A stretch of DNA of 64,000 nt from Ramlibacter montanisoli (GCF_013087525.1 NZ_JABFCS010000001.1:3472001-3536000); one strand, 5' to 3'; positions 9,909-18,941 are shown, counted from the stretch's first letter. The notes: generated from the letters alone by a model not told the origin. Made by a program: numbers and translations.

Positions 9909-10955
9909 TCAGGTTTCCTGCACGACTGAGACGCCGTGCGGCGCCAGCTGCAGGCCGACGTCGCTGCCAATGCTGAGCACCTGGCCCACGTCGGGCGACA
10001 CCACGAACACCGGGCCCAGTTCGGTCTCGAAGGTGTACTCGTAGCCGCTGCCCAGGTAGGCGAGCTTGGCCAGCCGGCCGTTGAGGCCGTGGCCGGGCGG
10101 GCCCACGTGCCAGGCCTCGGGCCGCACCGCCACCTTCACGCTGCCCGCGGGCACGGGCTGGCGCGGCGCGATGCGCAGCGGCCCCAGCGTGACCGCGCCG
10201 CTGTCGTCCACGCGGGCCGGGAACAGCATGGCCTCGCCCATGAAGCCGGCGACGAACTCACTGGCGGGGGATTCGTACAGCTCCTGCGGCGTGCCGCGCT
10301 GCGCGATCACGCCCTGGTCCATCACGATGATGTGGTCGCTGACCGCGAGCGCCTCGGACTGGTCGTGCGTGACGTAGGCCACGGTGAGCTGCAGGCGCTG
10401 CTGCAGCGAGCGGATCTCGTCGCGCATCTCGCGCCGCAGCCGCGCGTCCAGGTTGGACAGCGGCTCGTCGAACAGCAGCACCGCGGGTTCCAGCACCAGC
10501 GCGCGTGCCAGCGCGACGCGTTGCTGCTGGCCGCCGGACAGTTCGCTCGGCAGCCGAAGGTCGTAGCCCACGAGTCCCACGTTGCGCAGCGTGTCGGCCG
10601 CGCGCCGCAGGGCCGAGGGCTTGTCGACGCCGGACATGCGCAGGCCGTAGCTCACGTTCTCCAGCACGTCCATGTGCGGGAACAGCGCGTAGCTCTGGAA
10701 CATCATGCTGACGTTGCGCTGCGCGGGCCCGAGCGCCGTGACGTCCTGCCCGTCGATCAGGACCTGCCCGCCGGTGGGCGACTCCAGGCCCGCGATCATG
10801 CGCAGCGTGGTGGTCTTGCCGCAGCCGGAGGGACCGAGGATGGTGGTGAGCGTGCCGCGCGGCACATGGAAGCTGACGCCGCGCACGGCCGCGGGCGCCG
10901 CCGGGTCGTCGCCATAGCGCTTGCTGACGTTGCGCAGCTCGATGCCGGCGCTCAT
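9909..10955 (-). CDS. ABC importer ATPase (FbpC/PotA/AfuC type)
   Basis: A 348-residue ATPase subunit. Walker A is GPSGCGKTT at 41-49, the signature LSGGQQQR is at 139-146, Walker B VLLFDEP is at 159-165, the H-loop is AYVTHDQSEALA, and a TOBE-like domain follows from about 240. The start ATG 10955 overlaps the permease stop (ATGA); a longer frame starting at 11021 has no family match before MSAGIEL. Partner genes are the fused permease and binding protein upstream. FbpC-like ATPases serve iron, polyamine, phosphonate or sugar-phosphate importers; the neighbours tal, pgi and zwf favour the last (inference). Confidence 0.9.
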   Translation of the reverse strand: MSAGIELRNVSKRYGDDPAAPAAVRGVSFHVPRGTLTTILGPSGCGKTTTLRMIAGLESPTGGQVLIDGQDVTALGPAQRNVSMMFQSYALFPHMDVLENVSYGLRMSGVDKPSALRRAADTLRNVGLVGYDLRLPSELSGGQQQRVALARALVLEPAVLLFDEPLSNLDARLRREMRDEIRSLQQRLQLTVAYVTHDQSEALAVSDHIIVMDQGVIAQRGTPQELYESPASEFVAGFMGEAMLFPARVDDSGAVTLGPLRIAPRQPVPAGSVKVAVRPEAWHVGPPGHGLNGRLAKLAYLGSGYEYTFETELGPVFVVSPDVGQVLSIGSDVGLQLAPHGVSVVQET

Positions 10956-13219
10956 GTCCGCCCCGCCACCTGCAAGGGCGCCACGGGCGCGCGGCCGAGC
11001 CGGCGCTCGCCCACCAGCCACTGGATGCCCGCCGTGGCCAGGCTCATGATGACGATCAGCACCGTGCAGTAGGCCAGCGCCACGCCGTAGTCGCCGTTGC
11101 TGACGCGGCCGATGATGTAGGTGGTGGCCAGTTCGTTCTCCGCCGTCACGAGGAAGATCACCGCCGACACCGTGGTGATGGCGCGCACGAAGCTGTAGAC
11201 CAGCGCCGCCACCAGCGCCGGTTTAAGCAGCGGCAGCACCACGTGGCGCAGCGTGGCGGCGGTGGACGCGCGCAGCATCAGCGAGGCTTCGTCCAGCGAG
11301 CGGTCGATCTGCTGGAAGGCGGCGGTGCCGGCACGCACGCCCACCGGCAGGTTGCGGAACAGGAAGCACAGCACGATGATCAGTGCGGTGCCGGTCAGCT
11401 CGAAGGGCGGCACGTTGAAGGCCAGGATGTAGCTCACCCCCAGCACGGTGCCCGGAATCGCGAAGGCGAGCAAGGCGGAAAACTCGAACAGGCCCTGGCC
11501 GCGGAACCTGGTGCGCGCCAGCAGCCAGGCGATCAGCAGGCCCAGCGCTGCGGTCAACGGCGCGGAGATGGCGGCCAGCTTGAGGGTGGTGAAGAAGGAG
11601 TTCCAGGCCGTGCCGGCCCACACCAGGCCGAAGGCGCCCCACTCCAGCGCGAAGGCGGTCTTCAGGTGCGCCAGCGTCGGCGTGTAGTCGCGGCCCCAGG
11701 TCTGCACGAAGCCGCCGGCGAAGGCGAACAGGTAGACCAGCAGGGTGAACGCGAGCCAGGGCAGCGCGAGCACCTGCACCAGCCGCAGCACCCGCGGCGG
11801 CAGCGGCATGGGCACGCCGCCGTCGCCCTTGCCGCTGACCGTGGTGTAGCTGCGCCGGCCCAGCACCCACCGCTGCAGCGCGAACACCGCCAGCGCGAAC
11901 AGCGTGAGCAGCCAGGCCAGCGACGCGGCGCGGCCCTGGTCGTACTGCGCGCCGACGATGGCGAAGAAGATCTCGGTGGACAGCACCGAGAACTGGCCGC
12001 CCACCACGATGGGATTGCCGAAGTCCGCCATGCTCTCGATGAAGCCGACCAGGAAGGCGTTGGCCAGCCCGGGCCGCAGCAGCGGCAGCGTGATGCTGGT
12101 GAAGGTGCGCTCCGCGTTGGCGCGCAAGGTCTGCGCCGCCTCCTCCAGGCTGGGCGCGATGCCCTGCACCACGCCGCGCATGATCATGAAGGCGATCGGC
12201 GTGAAGGCGAAGGTCTGCGCCAGCCACACGCCGAACCAGCCATAGAACCAGCGCGTGGGCTGCACGCCGAACACCGACTCGAGCAGCTGGTTGACGATGC
12301 CGGCGCGCCCGAACAGCAGGATCAGGCCCAGGCCCACCACGAAGGGCGGCGTGATGATCGGCAGCAGCGCCAGGATGTTGAGCGGCTTCGCGTAGCGGCG
12401 CGGGCCGCGCTCCGCGACCAGCGCGAGCAGCGTCCCCAGCAGAGTGGTGCTGGCCGCCGTCGCCACGCCGAGGAACAGCGTGTTCCAGGCGACGCCGCAG
12501 CGCACGCCGCCGCCCAGGCACTGCAGGCCGAAGTTGCGCTCGCTGGCGACGCGCTGCACGAAGGTCGCCAGCACGCCCTGCCCGGGCTCCGCGACGAAGG
12601 CACCGCCCAGCGCCCGCAGCACCGGGAAGACGATGAAGAGGCCGAGCAGGCTGGCGCTGGCGATCACCGCGGCGGCGACGAACAGGTCGCCGCGGAACAT
12701 CCCCCTGCGCGCCAGGCCGAAGGCGCCCAGCACGGTCAGCGCCACCAGCACGACGCCCGCGCCCCAGCCCATGCCGAACTGCTGCACGCCCAGCTCGCCG
12801 AAGGCACGCTCCAGCGCCGCGAAGCTCCAGCCCTTGGCGCCGATCGCGAAGCCGCAGGCCAGCAGCGCGATCGCCCCGCCGAAGCCGCCGGCGAGCAGCA
12901 GCGTCGCCTGCCGGCGCCCCGGCGCCATCGCGCCCGCCGCTGCGCAGACCAGCAGCCCGGCGAGTCCCGCCAGCAGCCAGGGCCGGCCATGGACGGTGGA
13001 CTGCAGCAGGCCGTTGGCGGCGTCGGCATCGCTCCACACGCGGTGCAGCGCCAGCAGGCCGTTGGCATCCTGCAGCGCGTACCAGGGAAGCAGCAGGAAG
13101 GCGAGCAGGCCGGCCGCCGTCCACGACCAGAGCGCGGCGTTGGCCGTGCGCAGCCGCCCCGCAGCGCGCGGCACGGCGAGCGCCGCGGCTTCCTCCGGCA
13201 GCAGGGCGGGCGAAGCCAC
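10952..13219 (-). CDS. ABC importer permease, two fused modules
   Basis: A 755-residue inner-membrane protein with about a dozen hydrophobic helices. It contains two binding-protein-dependent permease modules in one chain, each with its EAA coupling loop: EEAAQTLRANAERTFTSITL in the first half and DEASLMLRASTAATLRHVVL in the second. This fused layout is found in the FbpB/ThiP/AfuB group. The start is ATG 13219, four bases after the stop of the binding-protein gene. The long N-terminal hydrophobic extension (about 200 residues before the first module) is longer than in FbpB. Confidence 0.88.
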   Translation of the reverse strand: MASPALLPEEAAALAVPRAAGRLRTANAALWSWTAAGLLAFLLLPWYALQDANGLLALHRVWSDADAANGLLQSTVHGRPWLLAGLAGLLVCAAAGAMAPGRRQATLLLAGGFGGAIALLACGFAIGAKGWSFAALERAFGELGVQQFGMGWGAGVVLVALTVLGAFGLARRGMFRGDLFVAAAVIASASLLGLFIVFPVLRALGGAFVAEPGQGVLATFVQRVASERNFGLQCLGGGVRCGVAWNTLFLGVATAASTTLLGTLLALVAERGPRRYAKPLNILALLPIITPPFVVGLGLILLFGRAGIVNQLLESVFGVQPTRWFYGWFGVWLAQTFAFTPIAFMIMRGVVQGIAPSLEEAAQTLRANAERTFTSITLPLLRPGLANAFLVGFIESMADFGNPIVVGGQFSVLSTEIFFAIVGAQYDQGRAASLAWLLTLFALAVFALQRWVLGRRSYTTVSGKGDGGVPMPLPPRVLRLVQVLALPWLAFTLLVYLFAFAGGFVQTWGRDYTPTLAHLKTAFALEWGAFGLVWAGTAWNSFFTTLKLAAISAPLTAALGLLIAWLLARTRFRGQGLFEFSALLAFAIPGTVLGVSYILAFNVPPFELTGTALIIVLCFLFRNLPVGVRAGTAAFQQIDRSLDEASLMLRASTAATLRHVVLPLLKPALVAALVYSFVRAITTVSAVIFLVTAENELATTYIIGRVSNGDYGVALAYCTVLIVIMSLATAGIQWLVGERRLGRAPVAPLQVAGRT

Positions 13220-13222
13220 GGG

Positions 13223-14235
13223 TCAGCGCGGCAGCGAGTTCACTTCCTTTTCCCAGCGCTGGATCAGGCGGCGGCGCTCCGCGCTGGCACCGTACTTCGC
13301 GTAGTCGTAGTCGATCATCCTGATCTTGCGGAAGTCCGGCACGCGCGGATCGACCTTCGCGCCCTTGTTGCTCGGGAGCTGGAAGCTCTTGGCGGCCGCC
13401 GCCATCTCCTGCGCGGCCGGCGTGAGCGCCCAGTCGTAGAACTTCTTCGCCGCGTCCATGTTGCGCGCGCCCTTGATCAGGCTCATCGAGCCGATCTCCG
13501 CGCCGGTACCGTCGGCCGGCGTGACCGTCTCCAGCGGGAAGCCCTGCATCTTCTCGCCCGGGCCGTCGTGCACGAAGCTGATGGAGACTGCGGTTTCACC
13601 CCGCGCCACCGCCTTGATGGGCGCCGTGCCGGAACGCGGATAGGCGCCCACGTTCTTGTGCAGGCCCTTGAGGTAGTCGAAGGCCTTCTCCTCCCCCATC
13701 AGCTGTACCAGGGTCGCGATCATGGTGTAGGCCGTGCCGCTGGAGGCCGGGTTGGCGACCTGCACCTCGCCCATGTATTCCGGCTTGGTGAGGTCCGCCC
13801 AGGTCTTCGGCACCTGCAGCTTCTTCTTGGCCAGCAGCTCGGGGTTGTAGCCGAAGCCCAGCGGCCCGGAGTAGATGCCCACCGTGCGGTAGTTCGATTG
13901 CTTCGCCTGCTGCTGCGCCCAGTCGTGCAGCTGCGGCAGCAGCGGCGACTTGTACTCCAGCGTCAGGCCCTGCTCCGCGGCCTGCAGGTGCGGGCGCCGG
14001 TGCCGCCGAACCAGACGTCGGTCTTGGGGTTGTCCTTCTCGGCGATCAGCTGCGCGAGCGCCTCGCCCGAGCCCTTCAGGCTCATGTTCACGCGGGCGCC
14101 GGTCGTGCGCGCATAGACGGTGGAGATCATGTTGCACCACTCGGCCTGCACGGAGCAGATGACGTTGACCTGCCCCTGGGCAGCGGCGCCGCCGGCGAAG
14201 GCCAGGGCGGCGAACGCGAAACAGAAATTGCGCAT
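13223..14235 (-). CDS. ABC substrate-binding protein (FbpA/AfuA type, frameshifted)
   Basis: A periplasmic binding protein of about 337 residues with a signal peptide at 1-20 (CFAFAALAFAGGAAAQ). The first part (QVNVICSVQAEWCNMISTVY... DVWFGGTG) and the second (PHLQAAEQGLTLEYKSPLL... SFVHDGPGEKMQG) belong to the ferric/spermidine/sugar-phosphate class of binding proteins; one base is missing at about 13991-13995 between GGTG and PHLQ. It is the first gene of the ABC-tal-pgi unit, 167 bases from the divergent zwf start. The tyrosine-rich iron site of FbpA is not obvious, which leaves room for an AfuA-like sugar-phosphate ligand. Confidence 0.85.
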
Positions 14236-14358
14236 GCTTCCTCCGGGTAACGGAATTACACGGGCAGCTTAGTCGCCGTGCCGCGCGGGAAGCGCTGGGG
14301 TTAACACCAGCGGGCATTGGGTTGGTTTTCGGTTGGGCGCCCGCTCCCCAAGGGCGCC

Positions 14359-14373
14359 TGAAACTAAGTTACA
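14359..14373. promoter_or_regulatory. Candidate HexR operator upstream of zwf
   Basis: The 15-mer TGAAACTAAGTTACA is a near-perfect inverted repeat: arms TGAAACT and AGTTACA around a central A, matching at six of seven positions. It lies 29 bases before the zwf start and 123 bases before the divergent binding-protein gene. HexR, encoded two genes downstream, is known to bind palindromes of the TGTA-(N)-TACA kind near zwf and Entner-Doudoroff genes, so repression of zwf, and possibly of the divergent unit, is likely. Confidence 0.65.
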
Positions 14374-14402
14374 GTGTTTCGACCGTACGCAGAAAAACGC
14401 CC

Positions 14403-15856
14403 ATGAGTTTCGACCTCGTCCTGTTCGGCGGCACCGGCGACCTCGCCTGGCGCAAGCTGATGCCCGCCCTGTTCCAGGCCTTCCGCCACGGCACCCTGCC
14501 CGAAGGCGGCCGCATCATCGGCATCGCCCGCGACGACCTGAGCGACCAGCAGTACCGCGAGCTGATCCGCTCGCGCTTCGACGACGTGGAGCTGGCCAAG
14601 CGGCCGACGCCGGAGGAGTTCGACCGCTTTGCCGGCCTGCTGCACTTCCTGCGGGTGGACCTCTCGCAGCCGCAGGACTACCGCAGGCTGGCGGACATGC
14701 TGCGCGCGCGGCACGCGGAAACGGTCGTCATGTACCTGGCCACCGCGCCCGACCTGTTCACGCGCGCGGTGGAACAACTCGCCGCCGCGGGCCTGAACCG
14801 CCCCAACACGCGGCTGGTGCTGGAAAAGCCGCTGGGCCACGACCTCGCCTCCAACCGCGAGATCAACGAGGCGGTGCGGCGCGTGCTGACCGAGCGGCAG
14901 ATCTTCCGCATCGATCACTACCTGGGCAAGCCGGCGGTGCAGAACCTGTTCGCCATGCGCTTCGGCAACGCGCTGTTCGAGCCGGTCTGGCGGCGCGAAC
15001 ACATCTCCAACATCCAGATCACGATCGCCGAGGACCTGGGCGTGGAGCGGCGCGGCGCCTTCTACGACAAGACCGGCGCCTTGCGCGACATGGTGCAGAA
15101 CCACGCACTGCAGCTGCTGTGCGCGCTGGCCATGGAGCCGCCGATCAACTCGCATGCCGATGCGATCCGCGACGAGAAGCTCAAGGTGCTGCGCTCGCTC
15201 CAGCGCTGGACGCCGGAAGGGATCGACCAGCACGTGGTGCGCGGGCAGTACGCGGCCGGCAGCGTGGCCGGCAACGCCGTGCCCGGCTACCGCGAGGAGC
15301 CGGGCGTGGACCCGAACAGCAAGACCGAAACCTTCGTCGCGCTGCGCACCGAGATCGCCAGCTGGCGCTGGGCCGGCGTTCCCTTCTACATCCGCACCGG
15401 CAAGCGGCTGGCCGCGCGCGAGGCGCACATCGTGGTGAACTTCCGCGAGACCCCGCACGCGATCTTCAGCGCGCCGCCCGGCAGCGGCAACCGGCTGGTG
15501 ATCAACCTGCAGCCGCGCGACGGCCTGGAGCTGCACCTGCTGGCGCAGGGACAGCAGAACCGGCGCAACGGCCCGGCCCTGGCGCCGGTGCAGCTGGACC
15601 TGGACTTCGACAAGCGCTTCGGCTCCGAGCGCGTGGGCGCCTACGAGCGCCTGCTGCTCGACGTGATCGCCGGCCGGCTGAACCTGTTCGTGCGCAGCGA
15701 CGAACAGGAAGCGGCCTGGCGCTGGGTGGAACCGGTGATGGAGCACTGGGCGGCGGATGACCGCGGCCCGCGCCCTATGCCGCCGGCTCCTGGGGGCCGA
15801 GCGCGTCCAGCGCCATGATCGCGCGCGACGGCTTCTGCTGGCCGGAGGAGTGCTGA
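14403..15856 (+). CDS. zwf: Glucose-6-phosphate 1-dehydrogenase (3' frameshift)
   Basis: Oxidises glucose-6-phosphate to 6-phosphogluconolactone with NAD(P). The nucleotide site is FGGTGDLAWRKLMPAL at 8-23 and the substrate site FRIDHYLGKPAVQNL at about 168-182; the usual Glu of DHYLGKE is Pro here. The motif QNHALQLLCALAMEPP holds the usual substrate-binding region. One C is missing at 15773-15775: restored, the chain ends YAAGSWGPSASSAMIARDGF...WPEEC at TGA 15854-15856, the standard C terminus, with hexR starting at the very next base. Start ATG 14403 is set by homology (MSFDLVLFGG). Confidence 0.94.
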
Positions 15857-16705
15857 GTGCTGGATCGCATCAAGGCCTCCATGTCCTCCCTGGCGCCCGC
15901 GGAACAGCGCGTGGCCAAGCTGGTGCTGGGCGACCCGCGCAGCTTCGCCAACCTGCCGGTAAGCGAACTCGCCGAACGCGCGCACGTGAGCAAGCCCACG
16001 GTGGTGCGCTTTTGCCGCAGCATGGGCTACGACGGGCTGTCGGACTTCAAGCTGAAGCTCGCGGGCAGCGTGAGCGAGGGCGTGCCCTTCATCCACCGCA
16101 GCGTGGATCCGGACGACAAGACCGGCGACGTGCTGGTCAAGGTGATCGACAACGCGGTGGCGGCCTTCCTGAAGTACCGCAACGACGCATCGACCTTCGC
16201 CATCGAGAAGGCGGCGGAGGCGCTGGCCTCCACCTACAAGACCGGGCGCCGCATCGAGTTCTACGGCGTCGGCAATTCCGGCGTGGTGGCACTGGACGCG
16301 CAGCACAAGTTCTTCCGCCTGGGCGTGAACACCATCTCCTGGAGCGATGGCCACATGCAGGTGATGAGCGCGACGCTGCTCGGCCCGGGCGACTGCGTGG
16401 TGGTGATCTCCAACTCGGGGCGCACGCGCGACCTGATGGATGCCTGCGACATCGCCAGGCGCAACGGCGCCACCACCATCGTGATCACGGCCACCGCCTC
16501 GCCGCTGGCGGCCGCGGGGCAGATCCACCTGGCCGCGGACCACCCGGAGGGCTACGACCGCTACAGCCCGATGGTGTCGCGGCTGCTGCACCTGATGATC
16601 ATCGACGTGCTGGCGACGACCGTGGCGCTGCGCATCGGCGGGGGCAAGCTGCAGCCGCTGCTGCGGGAGATGAAGAACAACCTGCGGACGAAGCGGTATG
16701 CGTGA
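15857..16705 (+). CDS. hexR: RpiR-family transcriptional regulator HexR
   Basis: A 282-residue repressor of central carbon genes. The N-terminal HTH_6 domain (about 1-75) contains LPVSELAERAHVSKPTVVRF; the C-terminal SIS sugar-phosphate domain (about 110-250) contains EFYGVGNSGVVALDAQHKFF and CVVVISNSGRTRDLMDA. In characterised homologues 2-keto-3-deoxy-6-phosphogluconate releases it from DNA. The start is GTG 15857, immediately after the restored zwf stop, so the two are co-transcribed. The palindrome at 14359 is the likely autoregulatory site. Confidence 0.92.
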   Translation: MLDRIKASMSSLAPAEQRVAKLVLGDPRSFANLPVSELAERAHVSKPTVVRFCRSMGYDGLSDFKLKLAGSVSEGVPFIHRSVDPDDKTGDVLVKVIDNAVAAFLKYRNDASTFAIEKAAEALASTYKTGRRIEFYGVGNSGVVALDAQHKFFRLGVNTISWSDGHMQVMSATLLGPGDCVVVISNSGRTRDLMDACDIARRNGATTIVITATASPLAAAGQIHLAADHPEGYDRYSPMVSRLLHLMIIDVLATTVALRIGGGKLQPLLREMKNNLRTKRYA

Positions 16706-16710
16706 ACGCT

Positions 16711-16776
16711 GGGGTTCCTTCGTCACCGCCAGCCTACGAAGATCCCCGTAGGCTGGCGGTGAGCGCAGCGAACCCC
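16711..16776. repeat. Long palindrome / bidirectional terminator
   Basis: A perfect 15-bp stem (CACCGCCAGCCTACG at 16724-16738 with its complement at 16747-16761, loop AAGATCCC) is flanked by an outer GGGGTT/AACCCC pair at 16711-16716 and 16771-16776. It fills the 72-base gap between the convergent hexR and oppF-like genes. There is no T run, so it may be a repetitive extragenic palindrome rather than a classical terminator. Confidence 0.6.
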
Positions 16777-16777
16777 G

Positions 16778-17899
16778 CTAGATGCGACCCTCTTCCACCG
16801 CGTGGCAAGCCACGCGCACGCCCTGCAGCTCCAGCAGCGCCGGCCGCTCCACGCGGCAGCGCTCATTGGCATGCGGGCAGCGGGGGTTGAAGGCACAGCC
16901 GGTCGGCGGGTTCAAGGGGTTCGGCACCTCGCCCTGCACCGGCGTGCGCGCGCGGCCGGTGTCGTGCATCTTCGGGATCGCATCGAGCAGCATGCGCGTG
17001 TAGGGATGGCGCGGCTGCGCAAACAGCTGCTGCTTGCCCGCCACTTCCACCAGGCGGCCCAGGTACATCACGCCGACCTGGTCGCTCACGTGCCGCACCA
17101 CCGCCAGGTTGTGCGAGATGAACAGGTAGGTCAGGCCGTGCTTGCGCTGCAGGTCCTTCATGATGTTGAGGACCTGCGCCTGCACGCTCACGTCCAGCGC
17201 GGAGGTGGGTTCGTCGCACACCAGGAACTCAGGCTGCGTCGCCAGCGCGCGCGCGATCGAGATGCGCTGCCGCTGGCCGCCGGAGAACTGGTGCGGGTAC
17301 TTCACCATGTCCAGCGGGCTCAGGCCCACGGACTTCAGCAGCTCGCCCACGCGGTCCTTCAGCTGCGCCGCATCGGTGACCAGCTCGTGCTCCTTGAGCG
17401 GCTCGCCGACGATGTCCTCCACCTTCCAGCGCGGGTTCAGGCTGGCATACGGGTCCTGGAAGATCATCTGGATGCGCCGGCGCAGCTTGCGGCCTTCGCT
17501 GGTCTTGAACGCGGCGTGCGCGTCCTGGCCGTCGAAGGTGAAGCCGCCGCGCGTGGGGTGGTACAGGCCCACCAGCAGGCGGGCCACCGTGCTCTTGCCG
17601 CAGCCGGACTCGCCCACCAGCGCGAGCGTCTGGCCCTTCTCGATGCTGAAGCTCACGCCGTCCACGGCATGCAGCAGCTGGCGCGGGCGGCGCTCCAGCA
17701 CGCGGTTCAGCCAGGGGACGGAGACGTCGAAGGTCTTGGCGAGGTCGTGGGCCTGGACCAGCGGCACCGTGCCGCTCGCGCCCTTCACCCCGGCTCTCTC
17801 CCCGGAGGGGAGCGGGAGGGAAGCGGCGGCTCCCTCGCCCGCTTGCGGGTGAGGGGTGGGCTGAGGGCCGGAGTGGGGATCGACGACGATGGTGCTCAT
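16778..17899 (-). CDS. Oligopeptide ABC transporter ATPase (OppF-like)
   Basis: A 373-residue ATPase. Walker A GESGCGKST, the signature FSGGQRQR and Walker B FLVCDEP are present, and the C-terminal oligopeptide domain has the Cys pattern GCAFNPRCPHANERC...VACH that in OppD/DppF-type ATPases can bind an iron-sulfur cluster. Start ATG 17899 (MSTIVVDPHSG). Residues about 12-42 (HPQAGEGAAASLPLPSGER) are the translation of an intergenic-type palindromic repeat inserted in frame before the ATPase domain. Last gene of the opp-like operon. Confidence 0.9.
   Translation of the reverse strand: MSTIVVDPHSGPQPTPHPQAGEGAAASLPLPSGERAGVKGASGTVPLVQAHDLAKTFDVSVPWLNRVLERRPRQLLHAVDGVSFSIEKGQTLALVGESGCGKSTVARLLVGLYHPTRGGFTFDGQDAHAAFKTSEGRKLRRRIQMIFQDPYASLNPRWKVEDIVGEPLKEHELVTDAAQLKDRVGELLKSVGLSPLDMVKYPHQFSGGQRQRISIARALATQPEFLVCDEPTSALDVSVQAQVLNIMKDLQRKHGLTYLFISHNLAVVRHVSDQVGVMYLGRLVEVAGKQQLFAQPRHPYTRMLLDAIPKMHDTGRARTPVQGEVPNPLNPPTGCAFNPRCPHANERCRVERPALLELQGVRVACHAVEEGRI
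17786..17880. repeat. Palindromic repeat inside the oppF-like gene
   Basis: Two adjacent hairpins: CTCTCCCC/GGGGAG around 17794-17812 and a 9-bp stem CTCGCCCGC/GCGGGTGAG around 17834-17853, embedded in CACCCC and GGGGTGGG flanks. This composition (CACCCC-GGC-CTCTCC...) is the intergenic repeat type seen again at 43757-43790 in this window. Its length allows an in-frame reading through the gene. Confidence 0.6.
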
Positions 17900-17954
17900 T
17901 GGACTACCCTCCGCGCTGCGCGCTGCGGGATTCGCCTTGGGGCGGCCCGGCGGC

Positions 17955-18929
17955 TCATGCCGGCATCTCCGCGTTGGCGTCGTGCAGCCAGCAGGCACGG
18001 GTGGCGCCCGCATTCAGCAGGTCGGGTCGCTCGCGCGTGCAGCGGTCGAAGGCGCGCGGGCAGCGGGGGTTGTAGGCACAGCCCGAGGGGATCGCGTTCA
18101 GCCGCGGCATCGCCCCGTCGATCTGGTTCAGGCGCTCGCGGTCCACGGTTATGTCGGGGATCGCCGCCATCAGGCCCATGGTGTAGGGATGCGCCGGCTG
18201 GTGGATCACCTCGTGCACCGGGCCGATCTCGGCGACGCGGCCCGCGTACATCACGGCCACGCGGTCGCAGGTCTCGGCGATCACGCCCATGTCGTGCGTG
18301 ATCAGCATGACGGCCGCGCCGCGGTCCTTGCAGACGCGCTTGAGCAGCTGGATGATCTGCGCCTGGATCGAGACGTCCAGCGCGGTGGTCGGTTCGTCGG
18401 CGACGATCAGCTTGGGCTCGGCCGCCAGCGCCAGCGCGATCACCACGCGCTGCCGCATGCCGCCGGAGAACTGGTGCGGATAGTGGTCGATGCGCTCGGC
18501 CGCCGCCGGGATGCCGGTGTCTTCCAGCAGGCTGACCGCTCGCCGGCGCGCTTCGTCCGTGCTGACCGGCAGGTGCGCCTGGATCGTCTCGATCAGCTGC
18601 CGGCCGATGGTGTACAGCGGGTTCAGCGAGGTGAGCGGATCCTGGAAGATCGCGCCGATCTTGCGGCCGCGGATGTGGCGCATGCGCTCGAACGGCAGGT
18701 TGTCGATGCGCTCGCCTTCCAGCACGATCTGGCCGGAGGCGATGCGGCCGGGCGGCTCGAGCAGGCCGATGATGGCGGCGCCGGTGAGCGACTTGCCGGC
18801 ACCGGACTCGCCGACCACGCCCAGGATCTCGCCCGGGGCGATCTCGAAGGAGACGTGGTCCAGCGCGCGCAGCGTGCCGCGGCGGGAAGGGAACTCGACG
18901 ACGAGGTCCTGGACTTGGAGGAGGGACAT
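17955..18929 (-). CDS. Oligopeptide ABC transporter ATPase (OppD-like)
   Basis: A 324-residue ATPase that pairs with the OppF-like subunit. Walker A GESGAGKSL, signature FSGGMRQR, Walker B LIVADEP, and the Q-loop IFQDPLTSLNPLYTIG typical of peptide importers are visible. The C-terminal oligopeptide domain (IPSGCAYNPRCPRAFDRC) again carries clustered cysteines. It begins 12 bases after the permease C gene and ends 55 bases before the OppF-like start. Confidence 0.92.
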   Translation of the reverse strand: MSLLQVQDLVVEFPSRRGTLRALDHVSFEIAPGEILGVVGESGAGKSLTGAAIIGLLEPPGRIASGQIVLEGERIDNLPFERMRHIRGRKIGAIFQDPLTSLNPLYTIGRQLIETIQAHLPVSTDEARRRAVSLLEDTGIPAAAERIDHYPHQFSGGMRQRVVIALALAAEPKLIVADEPTTALDVSIQAQIIQLLKRVCKDRGAAVMLITHDMGVIAETCDRVAVMYAGRVAEIGPVHEVIHQPAHPYTMGLMAAIPDITVDRERLNQIDGAMPRLNAIPSGCAYNPRCPRAFDRCTRERPDLLNAGATRACWLHDANAEMPA

Positions 18930-18941
18930 TTCGCGTGCTCG

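Noticed and set aside
11243..14116. A 957-codon plus-strand ORF opposite the fused permease
   Set aside because: Composition is Arg/Gln/Gly-rich with no family features; the membrane permease on the minus strand explains the region.
10952..14235. Calling the ABC system an iron(III) importer
   Set aside because: The family alone does not decide the ligand, and the surrounding sugar-phosphate genes argue against iron; left as unspecified.
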